The notes below the pieces were generated by a model. That model did no database searches. It was given only the letters and a program-made list of their open reading frames with translations, and was not told the DNA's origin. Both the position numbers and the translations under genes were made by a program. Below, one piece after another: positions 1-6,854 of a stretch of DNA of 17,154 nt (position 1 is the first letter of the stretch; each line of letters opens with the position of its first letter). Source of the stretch: an uncultured Pigmentiphaga sp. Lineage in GTDB: Bacteria > Pseudomonadota > Gammaproteobacteria > Burkholderiales > Burkholderiaceae_B. The DNA lies in NCBI GenBank assembly GCA_937891425.1, contig CALAGD010000060.1, positions 1 through 17,154 on the forward strand. The letters run 5' to 3'.

Positions 1-27
1 CCACTAGGCGCATCGCACACCCCGACC

Positions 28-49
28 GCGCGTGTCCATGCGCACGCGC
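28..49. repeat. short inverted repeat at the left edge
   Basis: GCGCGTG (28-34) and CACGCGC (43-49) are perfectly complementary across an 8-base loop. The repeat lies beyond the pcaF terminator, in a stretch where I see no gene. It could be part of an intergenic structure or the end of a neighbouring gene cut off by the window. Nothing in the sequence assigns it a role. Confidence 0.3.
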
Positions 50-63
50 CGTAGTACGCCAGG

Positions 64-97
64 AACAACAACGGCACCTTGCGGTGCCGTTGTTGTT
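64..97 (-). terminator. intrinsic terminator of pcaF
   Basis: The stem is a perfect 15-bp inverted repeat (64-78 against 83-97) with a 4-base loop. Read on the minus strand the loop is GCAA, a stable GNRA tetraloop. The descending arm ends in GTTGTTGTT, which is T-rich but not a pure T-run. It begins about 20 bases past the pcaF stop codon, where a transcript terminator is expected. The strand call follows from that position, although a perfect stem could also act in the other direction. Confidence 0.82.
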
Positions 98-118
98 GGT
101 GCGGACTCGACGGACGCG

Positions 119-1321
119 TCAGACGCGCTCGAGGATCACGGCAATGCCCTGCCCCACGCCGATGCACATCGTGCACAGGGCATACCGCCCGCCCGTCGCG
201 TGCAGCTGGTAGGTCGCCGTGGTGGCCAGACGTGCCCCGGAGGCACCCAGCGGATGGCCGATGGCAATCGCACCACCGTTGGGGTTGACGCGCTCGTCAT
301 CATCAGCCAGGCCGAGATCACGCGTCACGGCCAGCGCCTGGGCAGCAAAGGCTTCGTTCAGCTCAATGACGTCCATCTGGTCGATGCTGAGCCCCGCCTT
401 GGCCAGCACCTTGCGGCTTGCCGGAATGGGGCCGATACCCATGATGCGTGGTTCAACCCCTGCCACCGCCGCGGCCACCACGCGTGCGCGCGGCGTGAGG
501 CCGAAGCGCTTGACGGCTTCTTCGGATGCGACCAGCAGAGCCGCCGAACCATCGTTCACGCCGGAGGCGTTACCCGCCGTAACGGTGCCATCGGGCTTCA
601 CCACACCCTTCAGCTTCGCCAGGGCTTCCAGGGTGGTGCCGGGCCGGGGATGTTCATCGGTATTGACGACGATCGGATCGCCCTTGCGCTGGGGAATGGT
701 GACCGGAATGATTTCGTTGGCGAAGAAACCGCTTTCGTGCGCGCGCGCCCAACGTTGCTGGCTGCGCAAAGCGAAGGCGTCCTGGTCAGCCCGGCTGATG
801 TTGAATTGCTCGGCCACGTTCTCGGCCGTCTCGGGCATGGAGTCGGTACCGAACCGGGCATGGAAGGCCGGGTTCACGAAGCGCCAGCCGATGGTGGTGT
901 CTTCGATGCGGGCCGTGCGCGAGAATGCCGTTTCCGCCTTGCCCATGACGAAAGGAGCGCGGCTCATGCTTTCCACTCCGCCGGCTATGGCCAGCGAAAT
1001 CTCTCCCGACTTGATCGCACGCGCCACCACCGCCAGGGCGTCGAGGCTGGAACCGCACAGACGGTTGACCGTGCTGCCAGGCACCTGCATGGGCAATCCG
1101 GCCAGCAGCAGTGCCATGCGCGCCACATTGCGGTTGTCTTCCCCCGCCTGGTTGGCACAGCCGTACACGACATCGTCCACCGCGCCCCAGTCGACCGACG
1201 GGTTGCGCTCCATCAAGGCCTTCAGCGGGATCGCGGCCAGGTCATCGGTGCGAATCGACGACAAGGCTCCACCGTAACGACCGATGGGGGTGCGGACTGC
1301 ATCACAAATATAGGCGTCCAA
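119..1321 (-). CDS. pcaF: 3-oxoadipyl-CoA thiolase (PcaF/PaaJ type)
   Basis: This is a 400-residue thiolase, the usual family length. It would cleave 3-oxoadipyl-CoA with CoA to succinyl-CoA and acetyl-CoA, the last step of the beta-ketoadipate or phenylacetate route. The nucleophile is Cys89 in VNRLCGSSLDAL. His356 lies in NPNGGAIAIGHPLGASGAR and the second catalytic cysteine is Cys386 in CTMCIGVGQG. The segment DTTIGWRFVNP (141-151) is what I remember as typical of PcaF/PaaJ rather than of acetoacetyl-CoA thiolases. The start is TTG at 1321, supported by AGGAG at 1328-1332, six bases upstream. The gene follows the fumarase by 36 bases on the same strand with no hairpin between, so they may share a transcript. 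No other beta-ketoadipate gene is in the window, so the substrate rests on similarity alone. A general acetyl-CoA acyltransferase is the alternative. Confidence 0.88.
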   Translation of the reverse strand: MDAYICDAVRTPIGRYGGALSSIRTDDLAAIPLKALMERNPSVDWGAVDDVVYGCANQAGEDNRNVARMALLLAGLPMQVPGSTVNRLCGSSLDALAVVARAIKSGEISLAIAGGVESMSRAPFVMGKAETAFSRTARIEDTTIGWRFVNPAFHARFGTDSMPETAENVAEQFNISRADQDAFALRSQQRWARAHESGFFANEIIPVTIPQRKGDPIVVNTDEHPRPGTTLEALAKLKGVVKPDGTVTAGNASGVNDGSAALLVASEEAVKRFGLTPRARVVAAAVAGVEPRIMGIGPIPASRKVLAKAGLSIDQMDVIELNEAFAAQALAVTRDLGLADDDERVNPNGGAIAIGHPLGASGARLATTATYQLHATGGRYALCTMCIGVGQGIAVILERV

Positions 1322-1327
1322 GGTTCT

Positions 1328-1332
1328 CTCCT
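1328..1332 (-). promoter_or_regulatory. Shine-Dalgarno deciding the pcaF TTG start
   Basis: On the minus strand AGGAG is followed by six bases (GAGAACC overlaps its end) and then TTG GAC GCC. The encoded N-terminus MDAYICDAVRTPIG matches the normal thiolase beginning. No ATG lies nearby in frame, so TTG is the supported start codon. Confidence 0.75.
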
Positions 1333-1357
1333 GTTCTTGAAGCCAGGCGCATAGGGC

Positions 1358-2878
1358 CTAGGAATTTTGCTTCAGCGATTCGATGTGAACACGCCACGTG
1401 CGCGGACCCGTCTCATGGACCGACTCGCCGCGCGCATCGACGGCCACCGTGACCGGCATGTCCTGTACTTCGAATTCGTGGATGGCTTCCATGCCGAGGT
1501 CTTCGAACGCGATCACCCGCGCGGAGCGGATGGCGCGCGACACGAGGTAGGCAGCCCCACCGACTGCCATGAGGTAGGCCGCGCCATGACGGCGGATGGC
1601 GTCGATGGCCACCGGCCCGCGTTCGGCCTTGCCGACCATGGCCAACAGACCCGTGTGCTCAAGCATCATGTCGGTGAAGCCGTCCATGCGGGTAGCCGTG
1701 GTAGGACCAGCCGGACCGACCGCCTCATCGCGTACCGCGTCGACCGGACCTACGTAATAGATGACCCGGTTGGTAAAGTCAACCGGCGGCTTCTCGCCGG
1801 CTTCGATGAGCTTGCGCATGCGAATGTGAGCTGCGTCGCGTCCGGTAAGCAGCTTGCCCGAAAGAAGCAGGCGCTGACCCGGCTTCCACGATTGCACTTC
1901 TTCGCGCGTCAACGTATCGAGGTTGACCCGGCGCGAGTTCTCGTAGTCGGGTGCCCAGTCGATCTTCGGCCAGTCTTCGAGGCTGGGCGGTTGCAGGCGC
2001 GCGGGACCGCTGCCATCGAGCTGGAAGTGCACGTGCCGCGTCGCCGCGCAGTTCGGGATCATGGCGATGGGTTTGGAGGCCGCATGGGTAGGCCAGGTCC
2101 TGATCTTGACGTCGAGGACGGTGGTAAGCCCGCCCAGACCCTGCGCACCGATTCCGAGGGCATTGATCTTCTCGTACAGCTCGATACGCAGCTCTTCTGT
2201 CTTGTTCCGGGGCCCGCGCGCCAGGAGCTCCGACATGTCGATGTCTTCCATGAGCGCCTCCTTGGCCATGAGCATGGCCTTCTCGGCGGTACCGCCCACA
2301 CCGATGCCCAGCATCCCGGGCGGGCACCAGCCGGCGCCCATCTTGGGAATCTGCTCGAGCACCCAGTCGACGATGGAATCGCCAGGGTTCAGCATGGCGA
2401 ACTTCGTCTTGTTCTCGGAGCCGCCACCCTTGGCTGCCACCTGGACATCGACGGTATCGCCCGGCACGAGTTCGACATGGAGCACGCAGGGCGTGTTGTC
2501 GCGCGTGTTGCGACGTTCGAAGATCGGATCGCCCACGATGGAAGCGCGCAGCGGGTTGGAGGGATCGAGGTAACCGCGCCGGACGCCTTCGTCACAGAGC
2601 TCCTGCAGCGACACGTTGCTGGGCTCGAAGCGCACGTTCATGCCCACCTTCAGGAATACGTTGACGACACCCGTATCCTGGCAGATGGGGCGATGCCCTT
2701 CGGCACACATGCGGGAATTGGTGAGGATCTGCGCGATGGCGTCGCGGGCAGCGGGGTTCTGTTCCCGCTCGTAGGCCTGGGCCAGATGCCGGATGTAATC
2801 GGCAGGATGGTAATAGCTGATGAACTGGACGGCGTCTGCAATCGACTGGACGAGATCGTCCGCACGGATGGTGGTCAT
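1358..2878 (-). CDS. fumA: class I fumarate hydratase, iron-sulfur type
   Basis: The 506-residue protein is the fused alpha-plus-beta form of the oxygen-labile fumarase that interconverts fumarate and malate in the TCA cycle in the cytoplasm. Expected [4Fe-4S] cysteines are visible: Cys66 in PICQDTG, Cys185 in GAGWCPPGMLG and Cys277 in IPNCAATRHVHF. The C-terminal Fumerase_C-like part (about 300-506) contains SGKLLTGRDAAH and YVGPVDAVRDEAVGPAGPTTATRMD, as two neighbouring motifs. Length fits the family of about 500-550 residues. The start is ATG at 2878, and upstream bases show no strong Shine-Dalgarno. It lies downstream of fpr on the same strand and upstream of pcaF. Class I fumarases can also act on related dicarboxylates such as mesaconate, but nothing here points that way. 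Confidence 0.95.
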   Translation of the reverse strand: MTTIRADDLVQSIADAVQFISYYHPADYIRHLAQAYEREQNPAARDAIAQILTNSRMCAEGHRPICQDTGVVNVFLKVGMNVRFEPSNVSLQELCDEGVRRGYLDPSNPLRASIVGDPIFERRNTRDNTPCVLHVELVPGDTVDVQVAAKGGGSENKTKFAMLNPGDSIVDWVLEQIPKMGAGWCPPGMLGIGVGGTAEKAMLMAKEALMEDIDMSELLARGPRNKTEELRIELYEKINALGIGAQGLGGLTTVLDVKIRTWPTHAASKPIAMIPNCAATRHVHFQLDGSGPARLQPPSLEDWPKIDWAPDYENSRRVNLDTLTREEVQSWKPGQRLLLSGKLLTGRDAAHIRMRKLIEAGEKPPVDFTNRVIYYVGPVDAVRDEAVGPAGPTTATRMDGFTDMMLEHTGLLAMVGKAERGPVAIDAIRRHGAAYLMAVGGAAYLVSRAIRSARVIAFEDLGMEAIHEFEVQDMPVTVAVDARGESVHETGPRTWRVHIESLKQNS

Positions 2879-2920
2879 GGGATGAACGGATTGTGGGACA
2901 GATGACTAAGGAAATAGCGT

Positions 2921-2950
2921 AGTGTAATCCGCCCCACCCGTCCGGCCCAA
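2921..2950 (-). promoter_or_regulatory. possible sigma70-type promoter for fumarase
   Basis: On the minus strand, TTGGGC (2945-2950) and TACACT (2921-2926) are separated by 18 bases and lie about 45-70 bases before the fumarase ATG. Each hexamer matches four or five consensus positions. The call is by eye only. Read-through from fpr is the alternative. Confidence 0.35.
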
Positions 2951-2974
2951 GTCTGCCGCGTCCGCCCGGCAGAC
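2951..2974 (-). terminator. hairpin after fpr, possible weak terminator
   Basis: GTCTGCCG (2951-2958) and CGGCAGAC (2967-2974) form a perfect 8-bp stem with an 8-base loop. It sits 14 bases past the fpr stop codon on the minus strand. No T-run follows (TTGGGCC), so it may be a Rho-aided end, an RNA-stability stem, or an attenuating structure between fpr and the fumarase gene. Confidence 0.4.
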
Positions 2975-2988
2975 CAGGGCCCGGGAAA

Positions 2989-3765
2989 TCACTTCTCGAC
3001 GAACGCACGCTCGATGACGTAGTCGCCGGGCTGGCCGACTCCGGGGGAGATCTGGAACCCGCGCTTGTTGAGCAGCTCGCTGAGGTCAGCCAGCATGTGC
3101 GGACTGCCACACAGCATGACGCGATCGGTCTCGGGATTGAGTTCGGGCAGGCCGAGGTCTGTGGCCAGCTTGCCGCTCTCGATGAGACTGGTAATGCGCC
3201 CCTGGTTACGGAACGGTTCGCGCGTGACCGTGGGATAGTAGATGAACTTCTCGCTCACCAGCTCGCCGAAATACTCATTGTTGGGCAGCTCGTTCTGCAG
3301 GTAATCGGAGTACGCGAGCTCGCTGACCCAGCGCACGCCGTGCACCAGGATGACCTTCTCGAAGCGTTCGTACACTTCGGGATCTTTCACGATGGACATG
3401 AACGGCGCGAGGCCCGTGCCGGTCGCCAGCATGTACAGGTGCTTGCCCGGGCGCAGGTCGTCGACTACCAGCGTACCTACCGGCTTGCGGCTGACCAGTA
3501 TGGTGTCGCCTTCCTTGATGTGCTGCAGGCGCGAAGTGAGCGGGCCGTCGGGCACCTTGATGCTGAGAAACTCGAGGTTCTCTTCGTAGTTCGCGCTGGC
3601 AATGCTGTACGCGCGCATCAGCGGCTTTCCGTCGACTTCCAGCCCAATCATGACGAAGTGTCCGTTCGTGAAGCGCAGTGACGGGTCGCGGGTAGTCTTG
3701 AAACTGAACAGCGTGTCGTTCCAGTGATGCACGCTCAGCACGCGCTCGGTATTGAAGGCAGCCAT
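2989..3765 (-). CDS. fpr: ferredoxin/flavodoxin-NADP+ reductase
   Basis: This 258-residue flavoprotein would pass electrons between NADPH and ferredoxin or flavodoxin in the cytoplasm, feeding Fe-S assembly and repair and oxidative-stress defence. The FAD-binding motif RAYSIAS lies at 51-57. The NADP-binding glycine motif ATGTGLAPF lies at 114-122, with CGSP at 219-222. The C-terminus FVEK is typical of bacterial Fpr proteins. I chose ATG at 3765, giving MAAFNTERVL, over the in-frame TTG at 3777 because the shorter N-terminus fits the family. Neither start has a good Shine-Dalgarno. The gene is preceded by an AT-rich segment with repeats and by a hairpin after the upstream nuclease gene, so it probably has its own promoter. 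The next gene on the strand is an Fe-S fumarase. Confidence 0.93.
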   Translation of the reverse strand: MAAFNTERVLSVHHWNDTLFSFKTTRDPSLRFTNGHFVMIGLEVDGKPLMRAYSIASANYEENLEFLSIKVPDGPLTSRLQHIKEGDTILVSRKPVGTLVVDDLRPGKHLYMLATGTGLAPFMSIVKDPEVYERFEKVILVHGVRWVSELAYSDYLQNELPNNEYFGELVSEKFIYYPTVTREPFRNQGRITSLIESGKLATDLGLPELNPETDRVMLCGSPHMLADLSELLNKRGFQISPGVGQPGDYVIERAFVEK

Positions 3766-3779
3766 GCAAATTACCAAAA

Positions 3780-3785
3780 AGTATA
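3780..3785 (-). promoter_or_regulatory. candidate -10 element of fpr
   Basis: TATACT on the minus strand differs from TATAAT at one base and lies 14 bases before the fpr ATG. No good -35 stands 16-18 bases upstream, where the sequence is CTTATA or TTATAG. That would fit an activator-dependent promoter or a misread. If it is used, the leader would be only about 7 bases. Confidence 0.35.
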
Positions 3786-3808
3786 AGTTAATCTAAGAAA
3801 CCTATAAG
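3782..3808. repeat. three phased TNTAAG hexamers upstream of fpr
   Basis: On the plus strand TATAAG starts at 3782, TCTAAG at 3792 and TATAAG at 3803. The steps of 10 and 11 bases place the copies on one face of the helix. They sit in an AT-rich island (roughly 3771-3840) in an otherwise GC-rich window, directly before fpr, which suggests an operator. Which protein binds is unknown. In pseudomonads fpr is controlled by a LysR-type regulator, but no regulator gene is visible here. Confidence 0.4.
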
Positions 3809-3853
3809 AAAATCAATCACTTACGTAAACATACACGCAAAACGCCCTGCTCA

Positions 3854-3869
3854 CAAGCGCGGGCGCTTG
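3854..3869 (-). terminator. hairpin after the TatD-family gene
   Basis: CAAGCG (3854-3859) and CGCTTG (3864-3869) pair perfectly with a 4-base loop, about 20 bases past the nuclease stop on the minus strand. The nearest T-run (TTTT at about 3838-3841) is 12 bases further on, so termination is plausible but not classical. Confidence 0.4.
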
Positions 3870-3888
3870 CCCCCTCCCTCCTCCGGGT

Positions 3889-4695
3889 TCATGGGTGCAC
3901 TATGCAGCGCAAGCGCGGCAGAACGCGCATTGCGGTGGTACCGGTGGCGCGGATGACCGCATCTTCTGATTCACCCCGCAATTCCGCCAGTGCCCGCGCC
4001 ACGCCGGCCACTTCGGCCGGCGTATTACGTGCACGCGGTTCGAGCCACGCGGGCGGAATGTCGGGCGCGTCGGTTTCGAGCACCAACTGCGATGGATCGA
4101 ACGCACATGCAATGCGGCGAATCTGGCGCGCACGCGCGTAGGTCATCGCCCCCCCAATGCCCAGCGCCATGCCCAGTTTCACGAACATTTCAGCCTGCTG
4201 CAGGCTGCCGTTGAACGCGTGGGCAATGCCTCCCGGTACGCGCACGCGCCGCAAGTGCTTCAGGATGAGGTCCTGTGCACGCCGCACGTGCAGGATGACC
4301 GGCAGCTCAAACTCGGCGGCAAGCTTCAGTTGTTCGACAAACAGCTGCTGTTGTCGTTCCAGGTTCTCACCCTGCGCGAGCTCCGGCACAAAAAGGTCGA
4401 GTCCGATTTCACCGACAGCGACGAAACGGGGGTCGTCGAGCGCCGTTTCGACCGCCTTGCGCAGCATGGCCACTGCTTCGCCATCGGCCTGTGCGATGTA
4501 GAGCGGGTGGATTCCCAGTGCATATGCACCCCCCGGAATGGAATGCGCCAGTTCACGCACCGCAGAGAAATTCGCCGGTGCGACTGCGGGAATGACCACG
4601 CCAGCGACACCCGCAGCGTGCATCGCGGCGATGACCGCGGGGCGATCGACATCGAACTCGTTCGCATCGAGATGGCAATGCGTATCGATGAGCAT
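3889..4695 (-). CDS. yjjV: TatD-family metal-dependent hydrolase, YjjV-like
   Basis: The 268-residue protein is a TIM-barrel metallohydrolase of the TatD DNase family. Members show metal-dependent DNase activity in vitro, and their physiological role is not settled. The metal ligands are all present: His6 and His8 in DTHCHLD, Glu96 in VGEIGLD, His136 in VILHVRRA, His159 in IAHAFNG and Asp209 in LETDAPDIP. The combinations GEIGLDLF, ERQQ, EQLKLA and GSLQQAE resemble E. coli YjjV more than TatD or YcfH, judged from memory. The start is ATG at 4695, immediately followed by the typical LIDTHCH. The upstream region to 5084 is non-coding and divergent to a transporter. Downstream is fpr, after a hairpin. 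Confidence 0.92.
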   Translation of the reverse strand: MLIDTHCHLDANEFDVDRPAVIAAMHAAGVAGVVIPAVAPANFSAVRELAHSIPGGAYALGIHPLYIAQADGEAVAMLRKAVETALDDPRFVAVGEIGLDLFVPELAQGENLERQQQLFVEQLKLAAEFELPVILHVRRAQDLILKHLRRVRVPGGIAHAFNGSLQQAEMFVKLGMALGIGGAMTYARARQIRRIACAFDPSQLVLETDAPDIPPAWLEPRARNTPAEVAGVARALAELRGESEDAVIRATGTTAMRVLPRLRCIVHP

Positions 4696-4773
4696 GTACC
4701 TGCTACCTCAGGCTGCACCGGTACGCGGACCGGGCCGGCACGCATGTTGGCCGGCACTTCCCAGACACGTGGA

Positions 4774-4800
4774 CCATGATAACGTCCATGATCATCCATG
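4774..4800. repeat. CCATGAT direct repeats
   Basis: CCATGAT occurs at 4774-4780 and 4786-4792, followed by CCATG at 4796-4800. The steps are 12 and 10 bases. A palindromic ATGATCAT lies at 4788-4795. The repeats are 74-80 bases before the nuclease start and about 285 before the transporter start. They may be a regulator site, but short repeats of this kind can arise by chance. Confidence 0.3.
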
Positions 4801-4870
4801 CATTGACCTGAAACAACTCCTGACACCTCGCATTTCCTGGACCCACTGCCGCCCGGCGATGTGTTGCGCA

Positions 4871-4895
4871 CGGGGCACGCACCCGGGCCGTTTTT
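4871..4895 (+). terminator. weak terminator-like hairpin in the divergent region
   Basis: CGGG and CCCG pair across a short loop at about 4871-4885 and are followed by GGCCG and then five T residues (4891-4895). The stem is short. No gene on this strand ends upstream of it, so it would need an unannotated small RNA or leader to be meaningful. Confidence 0.2.
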
Positions 4896-4930
4896 CGTGC
4901 CGCCCTGCCAGCGCGCGCCAATTCTGACAG

Positions 4931-4936
4931 TAAAAT
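4931..4936 (+). promoter_or_regulatory. possible -10 element for the BASS transporter
   Basis: TAAAAT matches the -10 type seen before several genes of this window (8236, 11055). No recognisable -35 lies 16-18 bases upstream. The resulting leader would be about 140 bases. Confidence 0.3.
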
Positions 4937-5084
4937 GACGCTTTGTCGCTAGCCCATGGCTACTCATGGCGCTCCACCCCACTGACAGCTACCCCGTTCG
5001 GTACGGCTGCACCGCTTCCAACGCCAGCGCGGTTCGCTCACGCGCTGTCAACCCCAGTTTCCCCTCACGATCAAGGTTCTCATC

Positions 5085-6071
5085 ATGCAGGCCCTCGCAC
5101 GCCTGAGTCAGTTCATTGGCAAGACATTCGCGCTCTGGACTCTTCTGTTCGCTGTCCTTGCCTTCTACTTTCCCGACACCTTCCGCTGGATTGGCCCGCA
5201 CGTCGTTACCCTGCTGGGCATCGTGATGTTCGGCATGGGACTGACCCTGTCGAAACAGGATTTCGCCGAGGTCGGGCGCCGTCCGGGTACGGTGCTGATC
5301 GGCGTGCTCGCCCAGTTCATCATCATGCCCGGCCTGGCCTGGCTGCTGTGCAGGCTGTTGGCCCTGCCGCCCGAGATCGCCATCGGCGTGATCCTGGTCG
5401 GATGCTGCCCCGGCGGCACCGCGTCCAATGTCATGACCTATCTGGCCAGGGGCGATGTCGCGCTTTCTGTGACCATTACGTCGGTGACCACCCTGCTCGC
5501 CCCGGTGGTCACGCCTGCCCTCATCTACCTGCTTGCCAGCGCCTGGCTGGAAGTGAGCGCGATGGCCATGTTCTGGTCGATCGTCAAGGTCGTGGTCCTG
5601 CCCATCGTACTGGGTCTGATCGTGCAGTCCATGCTGGGCCAGCGTGTCAGGCTGTTCGTCAACGTCCTGCCGCTGGTGTCGGTGGTGGCCATCGTTGCCA
5701 TCGTCGCGGCCGTGGTGGCAGGCAGCCAGAAAAGCATTGCCTCTGCCGGCCTGACCATCTTCGGCGTGGTGATCCTGCATAACGGCCTGGGGCTCATCCT
5801 GGGCTATCTGGTGGCCAAGACGCTCAAGCTGCCGGTCTCCCAGCGTAAAGCCATCTCCATCGAGGTGGGCATGCAGAACTCGGGTCTGGGCGCAGCGCTC
5901 GCCATGGCACACTTCAATCCGCTCGCGGCGGTGCCCAGCGCCATTTTCAGCGTGTGGCACAACATTACCGGCCCGATTGCCGCCACACTCTTCCAGCGAT
6001 TCCGCAACGACGACGAAGCCGAACCTGGCGACAACGCAGGTCGCTCAGAGGCTTCCGCCAGCGTCAACTGA
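5085..6071 (+). CDS. BASS-family sodium-coupled organic anion transporter
   Basis: This 328-residue hydrophobic inner-membrane protein belongs to the bile acid:sodium symporter (BASS) family, close in type to the bacterial YocS/PanS group. Hydrophobic segments run through most of residues 15-303, compatible with about ten helices. Family motifs are GCCPGGTASNVMTYLARGD (107-124) and EVGMQNSGLGAALA (260-273), the two crossover regions that bind sodium and substrate in characterised members. The C-terminal 20-25 residues are charged and polar and probably cytoplasmic. The start ATG at 5085 follows a modest AAGG site. It ends convergently to lolD. Substrate cannot be read from sequence; pantoate, keto acids, bile acids and other organic anions are all known for the family. 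Confidence 0.9.
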   Translation: MQALARLSQFIGKTFALWTLLFAVLAFYFPDTFRWIGPHVVTLLGIVMFGMGLTLSKQDFAEVGRRPGTVLIGVLAQFIIMPGLAWLLCRLLALPPEIAIGVILVGCCPGGTASNVMTYLARGDVALSVTITSVTTLLAPVVTPALIYLLASAWLEVSAMAMFWSIVKVVVLPIVLGLIVQSMLGQRVRLFVNVLPLVSVVAIVAIVAAVVAGSQKSIASAGLTIFGVVILHNGLGLILGYLVAKTLKLPVSQRKAISIEVGMQNSGLGAALAMAHFNPLAAVPSAIFSVWHNITGPIAATLFQRFRNDDEAEPGDNAGRSEASASVN

Positions 6072-6105
6072 CACGTACCGCTGGCTTGCGCCGTGGTGTT
6101 CGCAC

Positions 6106-6133
6106 TGCGGCCATGCCCCTGTGGGAGGCCGCA
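6106..6133. terminator. possible bidirectional terminator between convergent genes
   Basis: TGCGGCC (6106-6112) and GGCCGCA (6127-6133) form a 7-bp stem with a CCC/GGG pairing inside the loop. It lies in the 102-base gap between the converging transporter gene and lolD. No T-tract follows on either strand, so the role is inferred mainly from position. Confidence 0.35.
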
Positions 6134-6173
6134 GAGCGCACCCGGTGCGACCCTCCGACCCGCCTGCGCCAAC

Positions 6174-6854
6174 TCATTCGGCACTCAACACGCCGTCACG
6201 CATCGCGTACCGACGGTGTGCATGCGCTGCCAGCTCGAGATCGTGCGTAACGATGACGAAGGCCGTGCGCATCGTCTGGTTGATCTCCTGCAAGAGCTGG
6301 AAGACATCGCGCGCGGTATGACGATCGAGGTTGCCCGTCGGCTCATCGGCCAGGACAACCTCGGGCCGGGTGACCAGCGCACGCGCCAGCGCCACGCGCT
6401 GCCGTTCCCCGCCCGACAGTTGGCCGGGAAGATGCGCCGCACGTTCCGCCAGCCCTACACGCTCGAGCATGACGCGCGCCTCGGCTCGCGCTTCAGACCG
6501 GGGCAGCCTGCGCACGATCAGAGGCATGGCGGCGTTGTCGAGCGCGCTGAACTCAGGCAACAGGTGGTGAAACTGGTACACGAACCCGAGATGCCGATTG
6601 CGCAGCCGGGCCCTCTCCGCCTCGCGCAGGCCGGCCGTGTCGTGGCCGACCACATGGAGCTCGCCCCGGTTGGGCAGGTCGAGCAGGCCCAGCACGTGCA
6701 ACAGTGTGCTCTTTCCCGAGCCCGACGCACCTACGATCGCCACCATTTCACCAGCATGCACGTCGAGATCGACGCCGCGCAGGACATGCACGGTGCGGCC
6801 GCCCTCTTCATAACTGCGCTCGATTCCGCGCGCACGGATGACCGGCTCAGTCAT
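6174..6854 (-). CDS. lolD: lipoprotein-releasing ABC transporter ATPase
   Basis: The 226-residue ATPase powers release of lipoproteins from the inner membrane to the LolA carrier. Walker A is GASGSGKST (42-50), the signature is LSGGERQR (146-153), Walker B is VVLADEP (166-172) and the H-loop histidine is His204 in VTHD. The Q-loop region YQFHHLLPEFSALDN (93-107) is the hallmark that separates LolD from FtsE and MacB-type ATPases. The ATG at 6854 overlaps the permease stop in the sequence ATGACTGA, so the two are translationally coupled. The gene is last in its transcript and runs into the convergent transporter. The family call is secure. Confidence 0.96.
   Translation of the reverse strand: MTEPVIRARGIERSYEEGGRTVHVLRGVDLDVHAGEMVAIVGASGSGKSTLLHVLGLLDLPNRGELHVVGHDTAGLREAERARLRNRHLGFVYQFHHLLPEFSALDNAAMPLIVRRLPRSEARAEARVMLERVGLAERAAHLPGQLSGGERQRVALARALVTRPEVVLADEPTGNLDRHTARDVFQLLQEINQTMRTAFVIVTHDLELAAHAHRRYAMRDGVLSAE

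Larger units (their letters stand above)
4696..5084. other. 389-base divergent intergenic region
   Basis: No convincing gene is seen. Frames that stay open here run on from within the nuclease gene or lack family features. It contains three CCATG(AT) direct repeats (4774-4800), a GC-rich hairpin followed by TTTTT (4871-4895), and a TAAAAT hexamer at 4931-4936 that may be a -10 element for the transporter. A weak ribosome site, AAGG at about 5073-5076, precedes the transporter ATG. Confidence 0.5.

Noticed and set aside
32..1354. 440-codon open frame on the plus strand opposite pcaF
   Set aside because: It is a GC-rich antisense shadow with no recognisable domain, while the minus strand encodes a complete thiolase with all catalytic residues.
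1367..2905. 512-codon open frame on the plus strand opposite the fumarase
   Set aside because: The frame mirrors the fumarase codons; composition is His/Arg-rich and has no family motif. The minus strand is clearly the coding one.
4326..4982. Open frame on the minus strand running through the region upstream of the nuclease gene
   Set aside because: It overlaps the nuclease gene in another frame, is Arg/Ser/Pro-rich and shows no family features. I regard the part beyond 4695 as non-coding.
4989..5960. 323-codon open frame on the minus strand opposite the BASS transporter
   Set aside because: It is dominated by His, Asp, Gln and Arg, typical of the antisense of a hydrophobic protein, and the plus strand has the family motifs.
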